The translations under genes and the position numbers were made by a program. Below the pieces are notes generated by a model. The model did not search any database, was not told where the DNA came from, and saw nothing but the letters and a program-made list of their open reading frames with translations. A stretch of DNA of 64,000 nucleotides, taken from NCBI GenBank assembly GCA_964035545.1, contig OZ037772.1, positions 2,145,001-2,209,000 on the forward strand. The letters are read 5' to 3'. Position 1 is the first letter of the stretch, and every line of letters starts with the position of its first letter. This DNA is from Bugula neritina. Taxonomy: Eukaryota > Bryozoa > Gymnolaemata > Cheilostomatida > Bugulidae. Below, one piece after another: positions 12,295 to 25,247 of the stretch.

Positions 12295-14278
12295 TTTTGT
12301 TATACAGTATACTACGTTATACAGTATACTATGTTATACAGTATACTATGTTATACAGTATATTATGTTATACAGTATATTATGTTATACAGTATACTAT
12401 GCTATACAGTATATTATGTTATACAGTATACTATGTTATACAGTATATTATGTTATACTGTATATTATGCTATACAGTATATTATGTTATACAGTATAAT
12501 ATGTTATACAGTATATTATGTTATACAGTATATTATGCTATACAATATATTATGTTATACAGTATGTTATGTTATACAGTATGTTATGTTATACAGTATA
12601 TTATATTATACAGTATACTATGTTATACAGTATAATAAGTTTTACAGTATACTATGTTATACAGTATACTATGTTATACAGTATACTATGTTATACAGTA
12701 AATTATGTTATACAGTATATTATGTTATACAGTATACTATGTTATACAGTATATTATGTTATACAGTATATTATGTTATACAGTATATTATGTTATACAG
12801 TATACTACATTATACAGTATATTATGTTATACAGTATATTATGTTATACAGTACATTATGTTATACAGTATACTATGTTATACAGTATACTATGTTATAC
12901 AGTATATTATGTTATACAGTATATTATGTTATACAGTATACTACATTATACAGTATATTATGTTATACAGTATATTATGTTATACAGTACATTATGTTAT
13001 ACAGTATATTATGTTATACAGTATATTATGTTATACAGTATAATATGTTATACAGTATACTATGTTATACAGCATATTATGTTATACTGTATATTATGCT
13101 ATACAGTATATTATGTTATACAGTATAATATGTTATACAGTATATTATGTTATACAGTATACTATGTTATACAGTATACTATGTTATACAGTATATTATG
13201 TTATACAGTATATTATGCTATACAGTATATTATGTTATACAGTATATTATGTTATACAGTATACTATGTTATACAGTATATTATGTTATACAGTATATTA
13301 TGTTATACAGTATATTATGTTATACAGTATACTATGTTATACAGTATACTATGTTATACAGTATATTATGTTATACAGTATACTATGTTATACAGTATAC
13401 TATGTTATACAGTATATTATGTTATACAGTATATTATGTTATACAGTATATTATGTTATACAGTATACTATGTTATACAGTATACTATGTTATACAGTAT
13501 ATTATGTTATACAGTATATTATGTTATACAGTATATTATGTTATACAGTACATTATGTTATACAGTATATTATGTTATACAGTATATTATGTCATACAGT
13601 ATACTATGTTATACAGTATACTATGTTATACAGTATATTAAGTTATACAGTATAATATGTTATACAGTATACTATGCTATACAGTACATTATGTTATACA
13701 GTATATTATGTTATACAGTATATTATGTCATACAGTATACTATGTTATACAGTATACTATGTTATACAGTATATCAAGTTATACAGTAAGTTATGTTATA
13801 CAGTATATTATGTTATACAGTATACTATGTTATACAGTATACTATGTTATACAGTAAGTTATGTTATACAGTATATTATGTTATACAGTATATTATGTTA
13901 TACAGTATGTTATGTTATACAGTATATTATGTTATACAGTAAATTATGTTATACAGTATATTATGTTATACAGTATGCTATGTTATACAGTATATTATGT
14001 TATACAGTATACTATGTTATACAGTAAGTTATGTTATACAGTATCTTATGTTATACAGTATATTATGTTATACAGTATTCTATGTTATACAGTATATTGT
14101 GTTATACAGTATACTATGTTATACAGTAAGTTATGTTATACAGTATCTTATGTTATACAGTATATTATGTTATACAGTATATTATGTTATGCAGTATACT
14201 ATGTTATACAGTATACTATGTTATACAGTATACTATGTTATACAGTATACTATGTTATACAGTATATTATGTTATATT
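12295..14278. repeat. 2-kb satellite array, 17-bp unit
   Basis: About 116 copies of the 17-bp unit TTATACAGTATACTATG, with frequent C/T variants (ACT/ATT, GTT/GCT). Because 17 is not a multiple of three and the unit rarely makes stop codons, all three plus frames stay open over hundreds of codons with a repeating 17-residue pattern. These frames are not genes. The unit contains the palindrome GTATAC and could form local hairpins. Confidence 0.97.
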
Positions 14279-14329
14279 ATTCAACATACAAATGAGATGC
14301 TCTTGTCAGTCTATAATGATGAATATTAT

Positions 14330-15336
14330 ACACTGGAACTGGGTTACTCTCTCACCTCCCCTCACCTTAGCTCAGCTAGACCAGATCTTCCCAATAGTGA
14401 TGAATTTGGGCTTTTTTAGGGAAGATTTCTATTTCTAAAAATTTCACAGTTTGTTACCAGCTCTTTGAGCTCTTGCCTTGTTTTCAAGATTAAATGTACT
14501 GCATATGTATAACTATAACTCCTTCATTTTATGTAGTTCATATATTTATCCACACTACACTCTACAATCTAAGTTTACTTGTACATCCATGTGTCTATTA
14601 TTCACTCTACTTTAGCTGCTATACCTGTCCTACTACGAATGAAGGTTCGGAAGTTTGAATTGGAAGCAAAACCAACAGGAAGTTTAAGCAGCAATGCAAG
14701 CTCATTTCTATAAACTATACACACTGCATACATATAGTGGATATATTTCCTGTGTTCCAGTGCAATCATCACATCATCACTCTTCATTATGGCTGCATCA
14801 ATCTTTTCAAAGCTGAACTCAAGTTGTGACCTTGACACAATTCTGTGATACAACTATCCTCACACTCAATAAATTATTAGAAAAAGAACCTGTTTCAGAG
14901 ATATCTTTCAAAAAGCATTTCTGACATTGCTGACAATACTTTAACAGTTTTAGTGCCATTCAGCACCACGTTTTTATATAAGATAGGATTCCTTCAATTA
15001 ATATGCTAATGGTTAGGAATCAGCAAATAAACTGCCTTGACCTGCAAAGTGACCTACAATGTGCAGCTTGTCAAAAACCAAGTCAAACTTAAGCAAGCTG
15101 CAGCACAAATTCACCAGCTGCAGCCATCATATTAATAATTGAACTGCTCTGTGCTTTACATGCATAATATAATAATCATAATCTTATATTATAATCAATA
15201 TACTAGAACAAATATAGACTTCTATTGTATATTATGCCTATCATTCATAAATTGCACTTTTAGAAAGAGGGGAACTTAATAGTAAACAGTTATGGAAGGG
15301 GAGATGATTTGGTATGAAGAAGGTTTGGAACCACTG
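14330..15336 (-). mobile_element. hAT-like non-autonomous element, inverted copy
   Basis: Read on the minus strand this starts CAGTGGTTCCAAACCTTCTTCATACC and shares blocks with 18354-18865 and 21112-21620, such as the segment complementary to CACAGAGCAGTTC and the block around 14530-14620 that matches 21500-21600. The left end is degenerate and abuts the 17-bp array. A short minus-strand open frame at 14602-14853 has no domain I recognise. Confidence 0.55.
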
Positions 15337-15339
15337 CAT

Positions 15340-17800
15340 GAGCTAGAGGAACCACCATACCTCTACCATAGCATCACATCCCTCTGCCATCTTGATTGCA
15401 GCCTGCCAGTTAAGAATTGATTGACGATTGACGAGAGATTCAGTGATGTCGCTGAATATGATAGTACTAAACAGCTCAACTTAAACATAATAAAAATATT
15501 TTACATAATGAAAGTACAAACAAAAAGATGCAAGTGCTAGCTGACACTGAAGACTACTAATAAGAGACAAAGTTCTTGTAAAGATTTTGCTACTAAAAAG
15601 GACATAGATGCTATCGGTATTTTTGTAATTTGAAAATATACAGGACCGGAATTAGATGTTCTAAAATAGCTCAATTGAAAAATATGCACACCTGGTGCCC
15701 TGGATAATTTTTCAGATTTCAACCTAAGAGTTGTCTCTCTTCGACGCTAAAATATAGCGCTCCGCTCACTGAATGCAACATTTCTTTCACGCGATTATTA
15801 TAGAGCCGACCTTTGTAGTTGAGTGACGTGTAATAATCCTTCTGCGCGTAGAACTTCCTCGTTACTTTAGTTTTATTCATATTCATATTGTGCCTTTTCT
15901 CAGTTACTAGCTACCAAGTTTCTTACCAGTTTACAGACTGACACTATTGGCTCTCCTGATGTGAGAACAGTTTGAGTCATCTCATCATTTCTCAAATTAA
16001 TCAGGTACCCGTACTTTAATACTCGCAGTTAGATTTACTATTTTAGTATTCACTATTAGTATTAGTATTTAGTATTTTACTATTAGTATTTTAATTCTAG
16101 ATTTACTTTTAGTTTTAGTTTTACTTTTAGCCTTTAGGCTTTAGGTTTAAGTCTAGGCTTATAACTTATATAATATCAATATAAGATTAAGCTTAAGACT
16201 AAGTTATATTTAAATTATAAGTTATATAAATTAAAATTCTTACAGTTATGAGTTAATGTTATAATGTTAATTAAATATAATTGTTTCTCTTTGAGTCTTT
16301 GATTTGAAATTTACAATAGACATAGTAATACCATAGCCCATAGGCATATGATCAATAATTAATTAATTATAATGATTTATCGAAAAATATAAATATGAAT
16401 ATCGTATTAATGATATTAAATTTATTATTATTATAAGAAATTTAATCGACTTCAAGTTTAGGTTCCAGTTTTAATACTGAAAAATTGATCTACTAGTAGT
16501 AGTACTAGTACTACTACTAGTACTACTACGTCTACAGTAGTAGTAGTGGTAGTAGCCTACGATTACAGATTACTATTACGTACTATAAGTATTAGTCTAT
16601 TAGTAATACATGTACTATTTGATTACTCTTAGTATTGCTATTCGATTTACTGTTGGTATAACTATATAAGAATTGAGACTAGGTATTTCAGTTTCGCGCT
16701 ATTATTTATATAAATATTTGTATTAACTTTAAGTATTACTATTAGTAATCACAATTAGTATTGATATTGCATCTCTTATTAGGATTACTGGTATTACTAT
16801 TAGTATTAGTATTGTTGTATGAGTAATTACTAATTAGTAATTTTTACTCATTGCATTACATTTACTATAAGTATAAATATAAAGTGTAAGTTACTATTAT
16901 TGCTCTACTATAACTATCAGTATTAGATTTAGTGTTGCAGTTGGTTTTACTGCCAGGTCCCCTACCATCATTAAATTTATTTATAATGATAATCTTGGTG
17001 ATTATCACCCAATATTGACTCATATGACTAGGTTAGCCACATTTATATGATCTGCTATTGTTGTAAACAGAGTTTTGACTTTTTCTCTCAATTTTCAGTT
17101 ATGTTATTATCAGCATTTACACTGAATTTTGCAACGTGTTGTCATGTTTGTGATATGTAATAAATCAATAAATCAATCAATCAAATCATGCATCACCAAC
17201 ACTGCAGAAATGTTAAAATGAATTTTGTCATTTAGATTATGGAGAAAACAAAGTATTTTCAACACCCAGCACAAAATATTTCATGAAACTATGTTTTCTC
17301 CCACTGCTATGTTTCCCCCTATTTTGTGTCTTAGCGTGAGCCCACGCAATGTATCTATCCCAAAAATGGGCAGGTAACATTGTAAAACTGGCTGATATTT
17401 CTGAATGAGGGGATAAGCAGCTGAGCCCAATTGTGCTGTTTGTTCATAAAAGTAATACATAACTCACTGGTATTCATGTTTCACTTCTCCTCTATATATT
17501 AGAAACACTTGATTAGTGGTGTTCAATAGAAGTAGAATAAAAGTGTTCACTGAAGCACACAACATTGCTTCATATTTACTGTATATGGAGTTTGAGTCAC
17601 CAGCAAAAACCTATTCAGTGATTACAATGGAAACAATACAGCCTTTGTTAGACAGTTAAAGCTGTGAGCTCAGCATGTTGTAGCTGGCTATCATGTATAC
17701 CAGTGTTATTAACTGCCTTTGTTTAACATTATTTTTCACTTTATTTTGTATGGTTTGTTGTTAATGGTCAAGTCTTTGATTTGGAAACCTTCACAGATGT
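15340..17800. other. AT-rich non-coding stretch
   Basis: No exon recognised. It contains short GC-richer tracts near 15740-15860, simple ACT/AGT sequence at 16490-16560, and at 17155-17190 a run of AATCAATAAATCAATCAATC that resembles the microsatellite tail of a LINE 3' end. The LINE body could not be identified. Confidence 0.4.
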
Positions 17801-17864
17801 GGTGTGAAATATTATGCTAAGAGTATGTGCATCTTTTACAGGATTTCCTTATTATATAACCAAG

Positions 17865-20800
17865 ATGGCAGAATCCAGAGTCGTGAAAAAGAGACTCAAC
17901 AATTCGTATCGCTGTGGGTACTGCTCGCAGTACTTCAACAAACTTGAAGATCCCAGAACTCTGCCCTGTCTGCATGTGTACTGCATGAGATGTTTGAAGA
18001 CTGACATCGGTGGTAGGAAGGATCATATTAGATGTGCTTATTGTAGGTGAGTCACAGTACATAACACAATATATCATGTCATAGGCTTGCATACGATTTT
18101 CTCACTATCATCTAGGAGTTGTCTGATCTGTGTCTATGAAAAGCAAACAATACTGTATATTCTATGTGAACTCTGGTTACTAACTTGTGGAGTGTGTGGA
18201 TATCTTTTCATCAGGTAGAGAAAGTAACTGTTATGTAGATTGCACCATCAGCTGTCCTCTCTTGTTGATTTGTGGTGCCGTTGGATGTCATGGGAGTCAG
18301 GTTGTCTCCCCATTATATTATTTTGTTCTCGTACAGTACAATACTTGTTAGAGCAGTGGTTCCCAACCTTGTTCATACCATTCCCACTTTTATACATGTT
18401 TACTATTAAGTCCCCTCCATTTCGTCAATCGGAAATTTTTATGACTGTCATAATGATAATATAGATTACAATGCAATATTTTTCCTATTACATTTGAATA
18501 TAATATAATTATTTCTGATAATTATATTATGCATGTATAAAACACAGAGCAGTTCAATTATTAATATTATGGCTGCAACTGATGATATTGTACCAGCTTG
18601 CTTTCAAACCTTCCACCCCAACCCCTAAACCCCAACCCCAATATTGTAATTAAAAACACATTCATGTAGAAGTAGACTGAGATGGCAGAACTGGTTAAAT
18701 AGATAAGCTAAGATGAATGCTTATAGATATACATGTACATGTAACTTGCAAGAGCTCAAAAGTCTTCAACAAACTGCTTGAAATTTTCAAAATCGAAATC
18801 CAGGCTCCCCCTAAAATGCCCAAATTCCCTCTTATAGGGGGATTCTCCCAGGTTGGAAACCACTGTGTTGAATTGACTTGTGTTTACTATCTTCTTTCCT
18901 GTGATTAGAAACATGTATGATGTTGTCATGACAACAGAGTTGCTGTGGCACAAAGTACAGTTTACTAGTATGTAGTGATTGTGTAGTGAGAGTGGAGTGT
19001 CTGGTTATTGTCCATGGTTATGTGTAATCTGTAAGGAGTAGAATTATATTATTTTAATATAATGTTGAGAGAGGTACTTTTATAATGGCAGTTTGCTCAA
19101 TAGCTTTAGTTCTATTGCGATAGACTCATAGCTCTGGAGTCTAGCAGCTGTTACTATTACCACTAGCTGTTCAAAATTCTGCCAACATCCGGGCTGCCAA
19201 AGCGTAATAGCCATTGACAAGGCCAAGCAGTCACTGGGAAATTATTTGACTAAAGAGCAGGTCTTATGACAATTAGTAGTCAGTCCCTTAGACAGGAATC
19301 AGTGATTCTGTGACCTATTTAGTTAAATCCAATGCTGACCTTTTGATTGATTATTAGATGGCCATCACAATTTTATTTGGTGGTAAGTTGTACAATATAA
19401 TATTATGGGGTGTCAATCAGTGTCTAATATAATCTGTGAATTGAGTGTCCCTTTAGCTTTGATGAGTTGATTACTTCTTCTACCATCAGTCAGTTGTATT
19501 GAGTGTTACTTTGTATTGAGTCATGAATAGTGTTGAAGATTTGGGCCTATATTATGCCAACCCCCCCCCTCTGACTTAGACTGTGACCCAACCTGCTGCA
19601 CATACATAGTAGTACTACACTGAAGATAGTCAACATGTGTATATATCATATACATATATATATATATAACATAATTATATATATACATGCATATATCATC
19701 CTACTAGTAATGGATTACTAAGTACAAGTTATCCTATGACTCACTCTTCTTATGCTAGCTGCACGAGATAGAAAACACTCACACGTGACACGAACTCACA
19801 GTGCACTAGCTCTTGACACATTGCCAAGGATGATGAAATGACAGTTTCGCGCCACTCCTAGCAGTTAGAGTGGCAGGGAATAGTTGTAGTATGTTGAAGT
19901 ATTGGCTCCTCAGAATTCACTCCTCAGTAATTAGTTGCATTGCACAAACTTGCAACAATAGTGAATAATTATTGACAATATGGCCTCCACTTAGTAGTTA
20001 ACTAGTAATTTATCTATCATTTTACAATACAAGTTACAGTTGAGTCTGTTTGTTGAGTAGCAGTTCTTTGTCATGAGTGACTATTTTCCAGCATATTAGT
20101 ACATAATATAGTCAAGTGTGTTTGTGTGATAGCCTGTGGTCTATATAATGAATGTGTGTTGATGAGTGATGAGTATTTATTTGAGTATTTGTCAAGGACA
20201 CAGCTGTGTGTGTGGATGGAGTATTTCATTACTTGAGATATACTAAACACAGCTAACACAGGTAACATACTGATTGCTATATATTGTAGAAAAGATCACT
20301 ATGACATCACAGATCCCACAACACTACCAGTAGCTCAGCATGGAGACCCGCTAGAATACAAGTCTCCACCCAAACCTGCACCCATTCCCTGCGATGTGTG
20401 TAAAGGTGGAACAGAAGCTGCTGTGTTCTGTGTGGAGAGCCAAAAAAAGTTGTGTCAGCAGCATCAAGAAGTGAGTCTTTCTTATATAATTTCTCAAGAT
20501 TAGTTACTAAACCAGTTCTGATTTGTGTGTAGAATATTATTATAAAGAAATGTTGAGTCTGTGTGACTTTTTATACTAAACACACAGTTTCACAGTGCAG
20601 TGAGTCAACTATGACAGACTTGTTGGTGAAAATACAACCAACTAAACTGTTGACCTTTATTATACAGAATCACAGAGAGCTGATGGGAGATAGACATCAG
20701 TTTATTGACATTGAGGTCTACAGAGCTTCTCCCCAAAGATATACTATAGCTGAATGTGAACATCATAAACAGGAACAGCTGACAGAAGTGTGTTCCAAGT

Positions 20801-23800
20801 GTCACCAGATATTCTGTATGAGATGTGATATGAGGACTGGCTGTAAGGATAAGACAGGTATTTACTTGCTGTTTCTATTTCTGTAGCAAGAAACTGAGAA
20901 ATATTACAAGAACCTGTTATTAATTATTTTATTATTAAAGTGAGTTATGTAACAGTAAAAGAGGAAGTCAGTTTGTCAGCATTAAGGTTTGTGTGAGACA
21001 GAAGTGGATAGTGCAGGAGTTTATATTCTCACTGTTATGTTGAATATTTAGTATATTTCATCCTTCAAGTGTCTGTTTCCTTGATAAGATGGTATAGGCA
21101 TAGCTTTAACTCAGTGGTGTCCCACCTTCTTCATACCATCCCTCTTTTTACAAATATTTTCTATTAAGTTTCCCCCCTTTTGAGAAACACTGTAACTTAT
21201 ATTCATAAAGAAAATCAGGGTACAGATGTTTTCCAGAAAAGGCCAGTGTGTTTGACATGGACCAGTGTCTGCCACAACTTCAGTTAAGCTTTGAAAGCAT
21301 TGATGCTGCTATTAAAAGCAATGAGTTGATGATTATACTCATTCATTTTAGGTTCAGAGTTTTTAGTACAGCAAATATAACTACTAGGTATGCAATAAAT
21401 AGCTTATGGAGATCAGTTTGACTGACTGCAACAAATTCTTGTTAATTTTTGCTTTCAAGAAACTTTTTAACCTCCATTCGTAGTAGGAGGGGTAGCAGCT
21501 AGGGTAGAGTGATTATTAGACACATGGATGTAGAAGTAAACTTAGATTGTAGAGTGTAATGTGGATAAATAAATGAACTACATAAAATGAAGGAGTTATA
21601 ATTATACATCTTTCTAGTCCAAGTCCAACTGTCTAGTTATTACATAGTATGTGTGTAGTGATACACCATCAACCTGTAGTTACAGGTAGTAGGTGTAGAA
21701 TGAGTACAATATCATATTCTGACACATCTAAAAATGCTTTTATAAATAGTGTGATTTTATGTATACAGAGGAGACAGTAGCATCCCATGACTTGGCATCT
21801 TTGAGTGATTTGTCTTGTGAGTTACGAGAAAGTCTGACTGGTGGAATAGAGACTCTGTCTGAGAAAGTTGCAGAGTTGAATGACATCTCAAAGGATGCCT
21901 GGAAAGAACTGAGTAAAATAGAAGATGAAGTGAAGAAGATGGTTGCCAGAGTAAACTCTGTAGCTGACGCTCAGGTATGCTGACATGATGATGTCATCTA
22001 ATGTATTTCTGTTTGTCTGAAATAAGGTTTTGCATTTGGTTTTTGAGCTGTAAATAGAAATGAATTTCATTTGTCACTAGAATTAACTGACCATTAAAGT
22101 ATTATTATTCTGTGAACAAGTAGCAGTAGTCATACATCACATGTTACTCAGTGCAGAGGAACCTGTCAATACAGATGACTCACTCATCCTTCTGCAACTG
22201 TCAATCACTCACACAGAAAGGTTGGCTGTGTGAGTGATTGACAGGTGTCAGGAGGAGGAGACTAGTCACGTGATGTACTAGCTCTCTGCTGTGTATAGAG
22301 TGTCACGTGACTGAGTCATTGTCCACTCAGTGGGTGATCTGTCACTTTCATTTCAAGTGCAGAGGTTGTGAGGTGCAGATGTGGTTACACTGTGTTACTA
22401 TTTATTAGATAGAAAAGATTAGAAAGAGAGCTACAAACCTGAGGCTAGAAATATATGGATATTTGAATAGCTGCACACAGATAGTGGATAATTATAGAAT
22501 AGAGCTGGCCTTGAGTAAGACAATGGGCAGACAGTCTCTGCTGGACACAGTACAACATGCAGTTGATAAGTTCAATGATGCAGGGATTGTGAGAGACTAC
22601 AAAGAGATGAGTGAGAAGATGGAAAAGGCTACAGATATTGGTGTAATAGAGAAGTGTGTACTTCCAGACAGCATCTTGTTACCAACATGTAGGTGGAGTC
22701 TATAAATAGTAACACTAACTATAAATAACTTTCTGCTTGTAATCATGCAAGTTGCTTTCACTGAATATTTTTATAGTAGAATAAGTAGATAGAGTTTATT
22801 TATTAGAGAATTAAGTTTTGTTCTACTTTCACATTATGAGACATTTCTGCAGTGTTTAAGAGTTTATGATGTATAAGTGAGCTGCTAAACTGTGTTATGC
22901 TGACTACCTGCTGTCAGTATTAACAAGATATTCTCACTTAGCCTAGGGCCACACTGTGCGTATTTTCGCATGCGAAAATTGAAATCACAAGTAGCAAAGG
23001 TGTCCACTGTAGCGTCAGTGATGCGTGATAAATAAAGCTTTCATTTTTAAATCGCACTCGCTTTCAATAGAACGCAATTTGCTGGAATGTAGCACTAAAT
23101 TAAAGAAATTGGGCTCGCTGAATAGCTACCAGCCAATTAGATGACGATGACAGAGACGATTCGCACTTGTCGCTCAGCATTTTCAACGCAAGTGCGAACG
23201 TTTTCTCAACGCGCACAGTGGACACCTTTGCTACTTGTGATTTCAATTTTCGAATGCGAAAATACGCACCGTGTGGCCCTAGGCTTAGACCTGTGCATCA
23301 CGCAGCAACTTGTAGTAACTACAGACTGCTTGTATTTAAACATCTTTTAGTTTTAAGTTTGAAAATCTGTTCCCACCTCCTCAGGTGATGAGATTCTCAA
23401 GTTATAGAATTGTTATTTTGTTGTTGCAGACATTGAAGACAGTCTGGGACTGAAGCTGCTGCAGCCACCATCTTCTCTACAGTCTGATGGACTTCCTGTA
23501 CGTGGCTGGTGTTTCACAGTAAACATCTCAGCTGATGGACATCTGATGTTTGGGACACTAGGAGGTGTAGAAGTAATAAATAGAGACACTCTGGATACTA
23601 TCAGCTCAGTGAAGGACACCGACACTACAGTGTGGGAGATAATCCAACCTGAAGGGGTGATGGTTGGCAGCTGGTATAACAGAGAGGAGAAAACAGCTGA
23701 AGTCTCACTTCTTGATCCGAACTCCTTTGAGAAGACTCGCTCTCTCTACAAGCATTCAGTAGATAAACCCACAACCTATAGAATAGCTCAGCACGACTCA

Positions 23801-25247
23801 CTGCTCTGTATTGTAGACAAGAGAGAGAAACAGCTGGTAGTCTGTAATCTAGTTGACAATAAAATACAGAAGTTCCCACTTCCTGAGATGAAGGACCCTC
23901 GACCTGTATGCATCCTCCCAGACTCAACTCTCCTCATAGGAGACTACACTGTAGATGGTAAAGTGAGAAGATATAAAGTGGAGAACACAACTCTCACTCT
24001 AATGTCGGAGTTTCCTCACATCTCATATCCATCTGGTATTTCCTTTGATCCAACATCTGAACTGATTCACATCTGTACAGAGGAAGGACCTCTCCTCATC
24101 CTCTCACTTGAAGGTAAATACTCTGTTTATTATAGTAAGTCTAGTTATTTTATATATAATTATGTTGTAGTAAATAATATATTTTAATAATTAACAGTAA
24201 ACAACTTCCACTCATAAGATATATTATGATATTGTTAGTATTTATCAAGTCACTGATGTTATTTTTAGCTAAAAGTTATGTAATAAAGAGTGTAACATGC
24301 AGATAGTAGATGTTCTATTCTTCATCACATGACTTGTAGCTAATAATAATATTAGTGAATAATACTGTCTCCCTACAATAAGTTTATTTCCAGCTGCAGT
24401 AACATGCAGGATGTAAGCACAGGTAGAAGTGTATATTATATTGTATAGGTTTAAGGTGTACTCTGTGTAGTGTGCAGTGAGCTCTTAGTAAACTCTCTAT
24501 TCAGTCTTCCTTTCCAGGGGTTCACCTGGTAGAGTAGAGGATAGGGACTCCATACTGCTAAGTGAGTTGGTGCTGCAAGGGGTTCAAACCCACCTATCAG
24601 CATGTCTAGTTAGTATACTATGCAAGTGTTTTACAGTAGTTTTAGAGGTGCTCAGTCTAACAACTGTACAGACTGCCAGCTACACATGAGTTATGAGTTG
24701 TAGTTTGACTTCAGTCTAGTGCTGCTATTGTTTTGGTCATCAGATAATTTAAATATCTGATACTTGATACTTTTTGACTGCCATTACTGAGACTATGTAA
24801 TTTGATGATGGCTGGTAGAGCAGTGTTTGCTGGTGGGACTCAGGTGGCTGCGGTTGGTTCTTGTTAAGTATTTTATATGTGATAATGTTGGAGTAGCTGC
24901 AGTGGTATTAGAAGTAGACATGTGGGTGTGTTCATGCTAAGAGCCACAGGCTAAGTTTGTTGGTCAAGGTCAATGCAGTTGTATAAGGAGACACTATTTT
25001 CTATTTGAGTATTTACTTCATGCATGTAACCTGCTTAGTTGCATCTTTAAAGGCAGTCTGTCTGTTTCTCTCAATACACACTAACTGATACAATATGATG
25101 CTATTATTTACAGGTCAACTGGTGCTCACTGTTCCCAGAGAAAGTCTTGGTGTTAGTGACTTGGTGTGGGACATTGCTGTGTGTAACAGAGACACAGTGT
25201 TTCTAGCATGTAGAGATGGTTTGAGGAGATACACAATAAAATACTAA
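17865..25247 (+). CDS. TRIM-like RING/B-box/coiled-coil/beta-propeller protein
   Basis: Probable E3 ubiquitin ligase of the TRIM class. Exons: 17865-18046, 20290-20470, 20668-20857, 21769-21974, 22409-22688, 23430-24113, 25114-25247. They sum to 1857 nt (618 codons plus stop), every junction has GT-AG and matching phase, and no internal stop appears. Residues 17-60 form a RING (CGYC, LPCLHVYCMRC, CAYC). About 94-121 is a B-box1-like CDVC...C...C..H, and 151-183 a B-box2 (CEHH, CSKC, FCMRC). 185-346 is helical and coiled-coil-like. 347-618 consists of beta-propeller strands resembling NHL or WD repeats (DGHLMFGT, DSTLLIGDY, SGISFDPTSELIHI). Start ATG 17865 follows CCAAG and gives a short pre-RING leader. 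Intron 5 holds a Harbinger MITE. An AATAAA is at 25424. The substrate is unknown. Confidence 0.88.
18354..18865 (+). mobile_element. hAT-like MITE in TRIM intron 1
   Basis: A 512-bp element with inverted ends CAGTGGTTCCCAACCTT and AGGTTGGAAACCACTG, typical of hAT-family terminal repeats. Flanking 8-mers are TGTTAGAG and TGTTGAAT, a degraded 8-bp target duplication at best. There is no transposase. Related copies lie at 14330-15336 and 21112-21620. Confidence 0.7.
21112..21620 (+). mobile_element. hAT-like repeat copy in TRIM intron 3
   Basis: Begins CAGTGGTGTCCCACCTTCTTCATACC, like the 18354 element. It shares with the inverted 14330-15336 copy the block ACATGGATGTAGAAGTAAAC and the following AACTACATAAAATGAAGGAG. 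The 3' end is not clear. Confidence 0.55.
22198..22243. other. 18-bp-arm hairpin in TRIM intron 4
   Basis: TGTCAATCACTCACACAG is followed a few bases later by its exact reverse complement CTGTGTGAGTGATTGACA. It could be a small hairpin or the core of a short inverted-repeat element. CACGTGA boxes flank it at 22267 and 22303. Confidence 0.6.
22941..23284. mobile_element. Harbinger MITE 1 (344 bp)
   Basis: Terminal inverted repeats of about 65 bp start GCCTAGGGCCACACTGTGCG and end with the near-perfect complement. It is flanked by TTA on both sides (22938-22940, 23285-23287), the 3-bp target duplication of PIF/Harbinger. The paralogous intron near 63980 reads straight through as TCACTTAGACCTGTGCATCA, the empty site. 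The ends match the full Harbinger element at 41098-58931, which, or a relative of which, could mobilise it. Confidence 0.93.
24518..24605 (+). mobile_element. tRNA-derived SINE head in TRIM intron 6
   Basis: An 80-bp tRNA-like stretch with an A-box-like TGGTAGAGTAGAGG and a consensus B box GGTTCAAACCC in the right spacing. It cannot be folded confidently into a functional tRNA. The same sequence occurs inverted at 62755-62850 in the second TRIM copy. Confidence 0.55.

Noticed and set aside
12297-14438. Several long overlapping plus-strand open frames (up to 423 codons) with a repeating Tyr/Leu/Ile/Val pattern
   Set aside because: They are translations of the 17-bp satellite in all three frames; the repeat unit simply lacks stops.
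24518-24605. Possible tRNA gene
   Set aside because: Pol III boxes are present, but the acceptor stem and anticodon arm do not pair convincingly, and the copy is duplicated within an intron; better explained as a SINE head.
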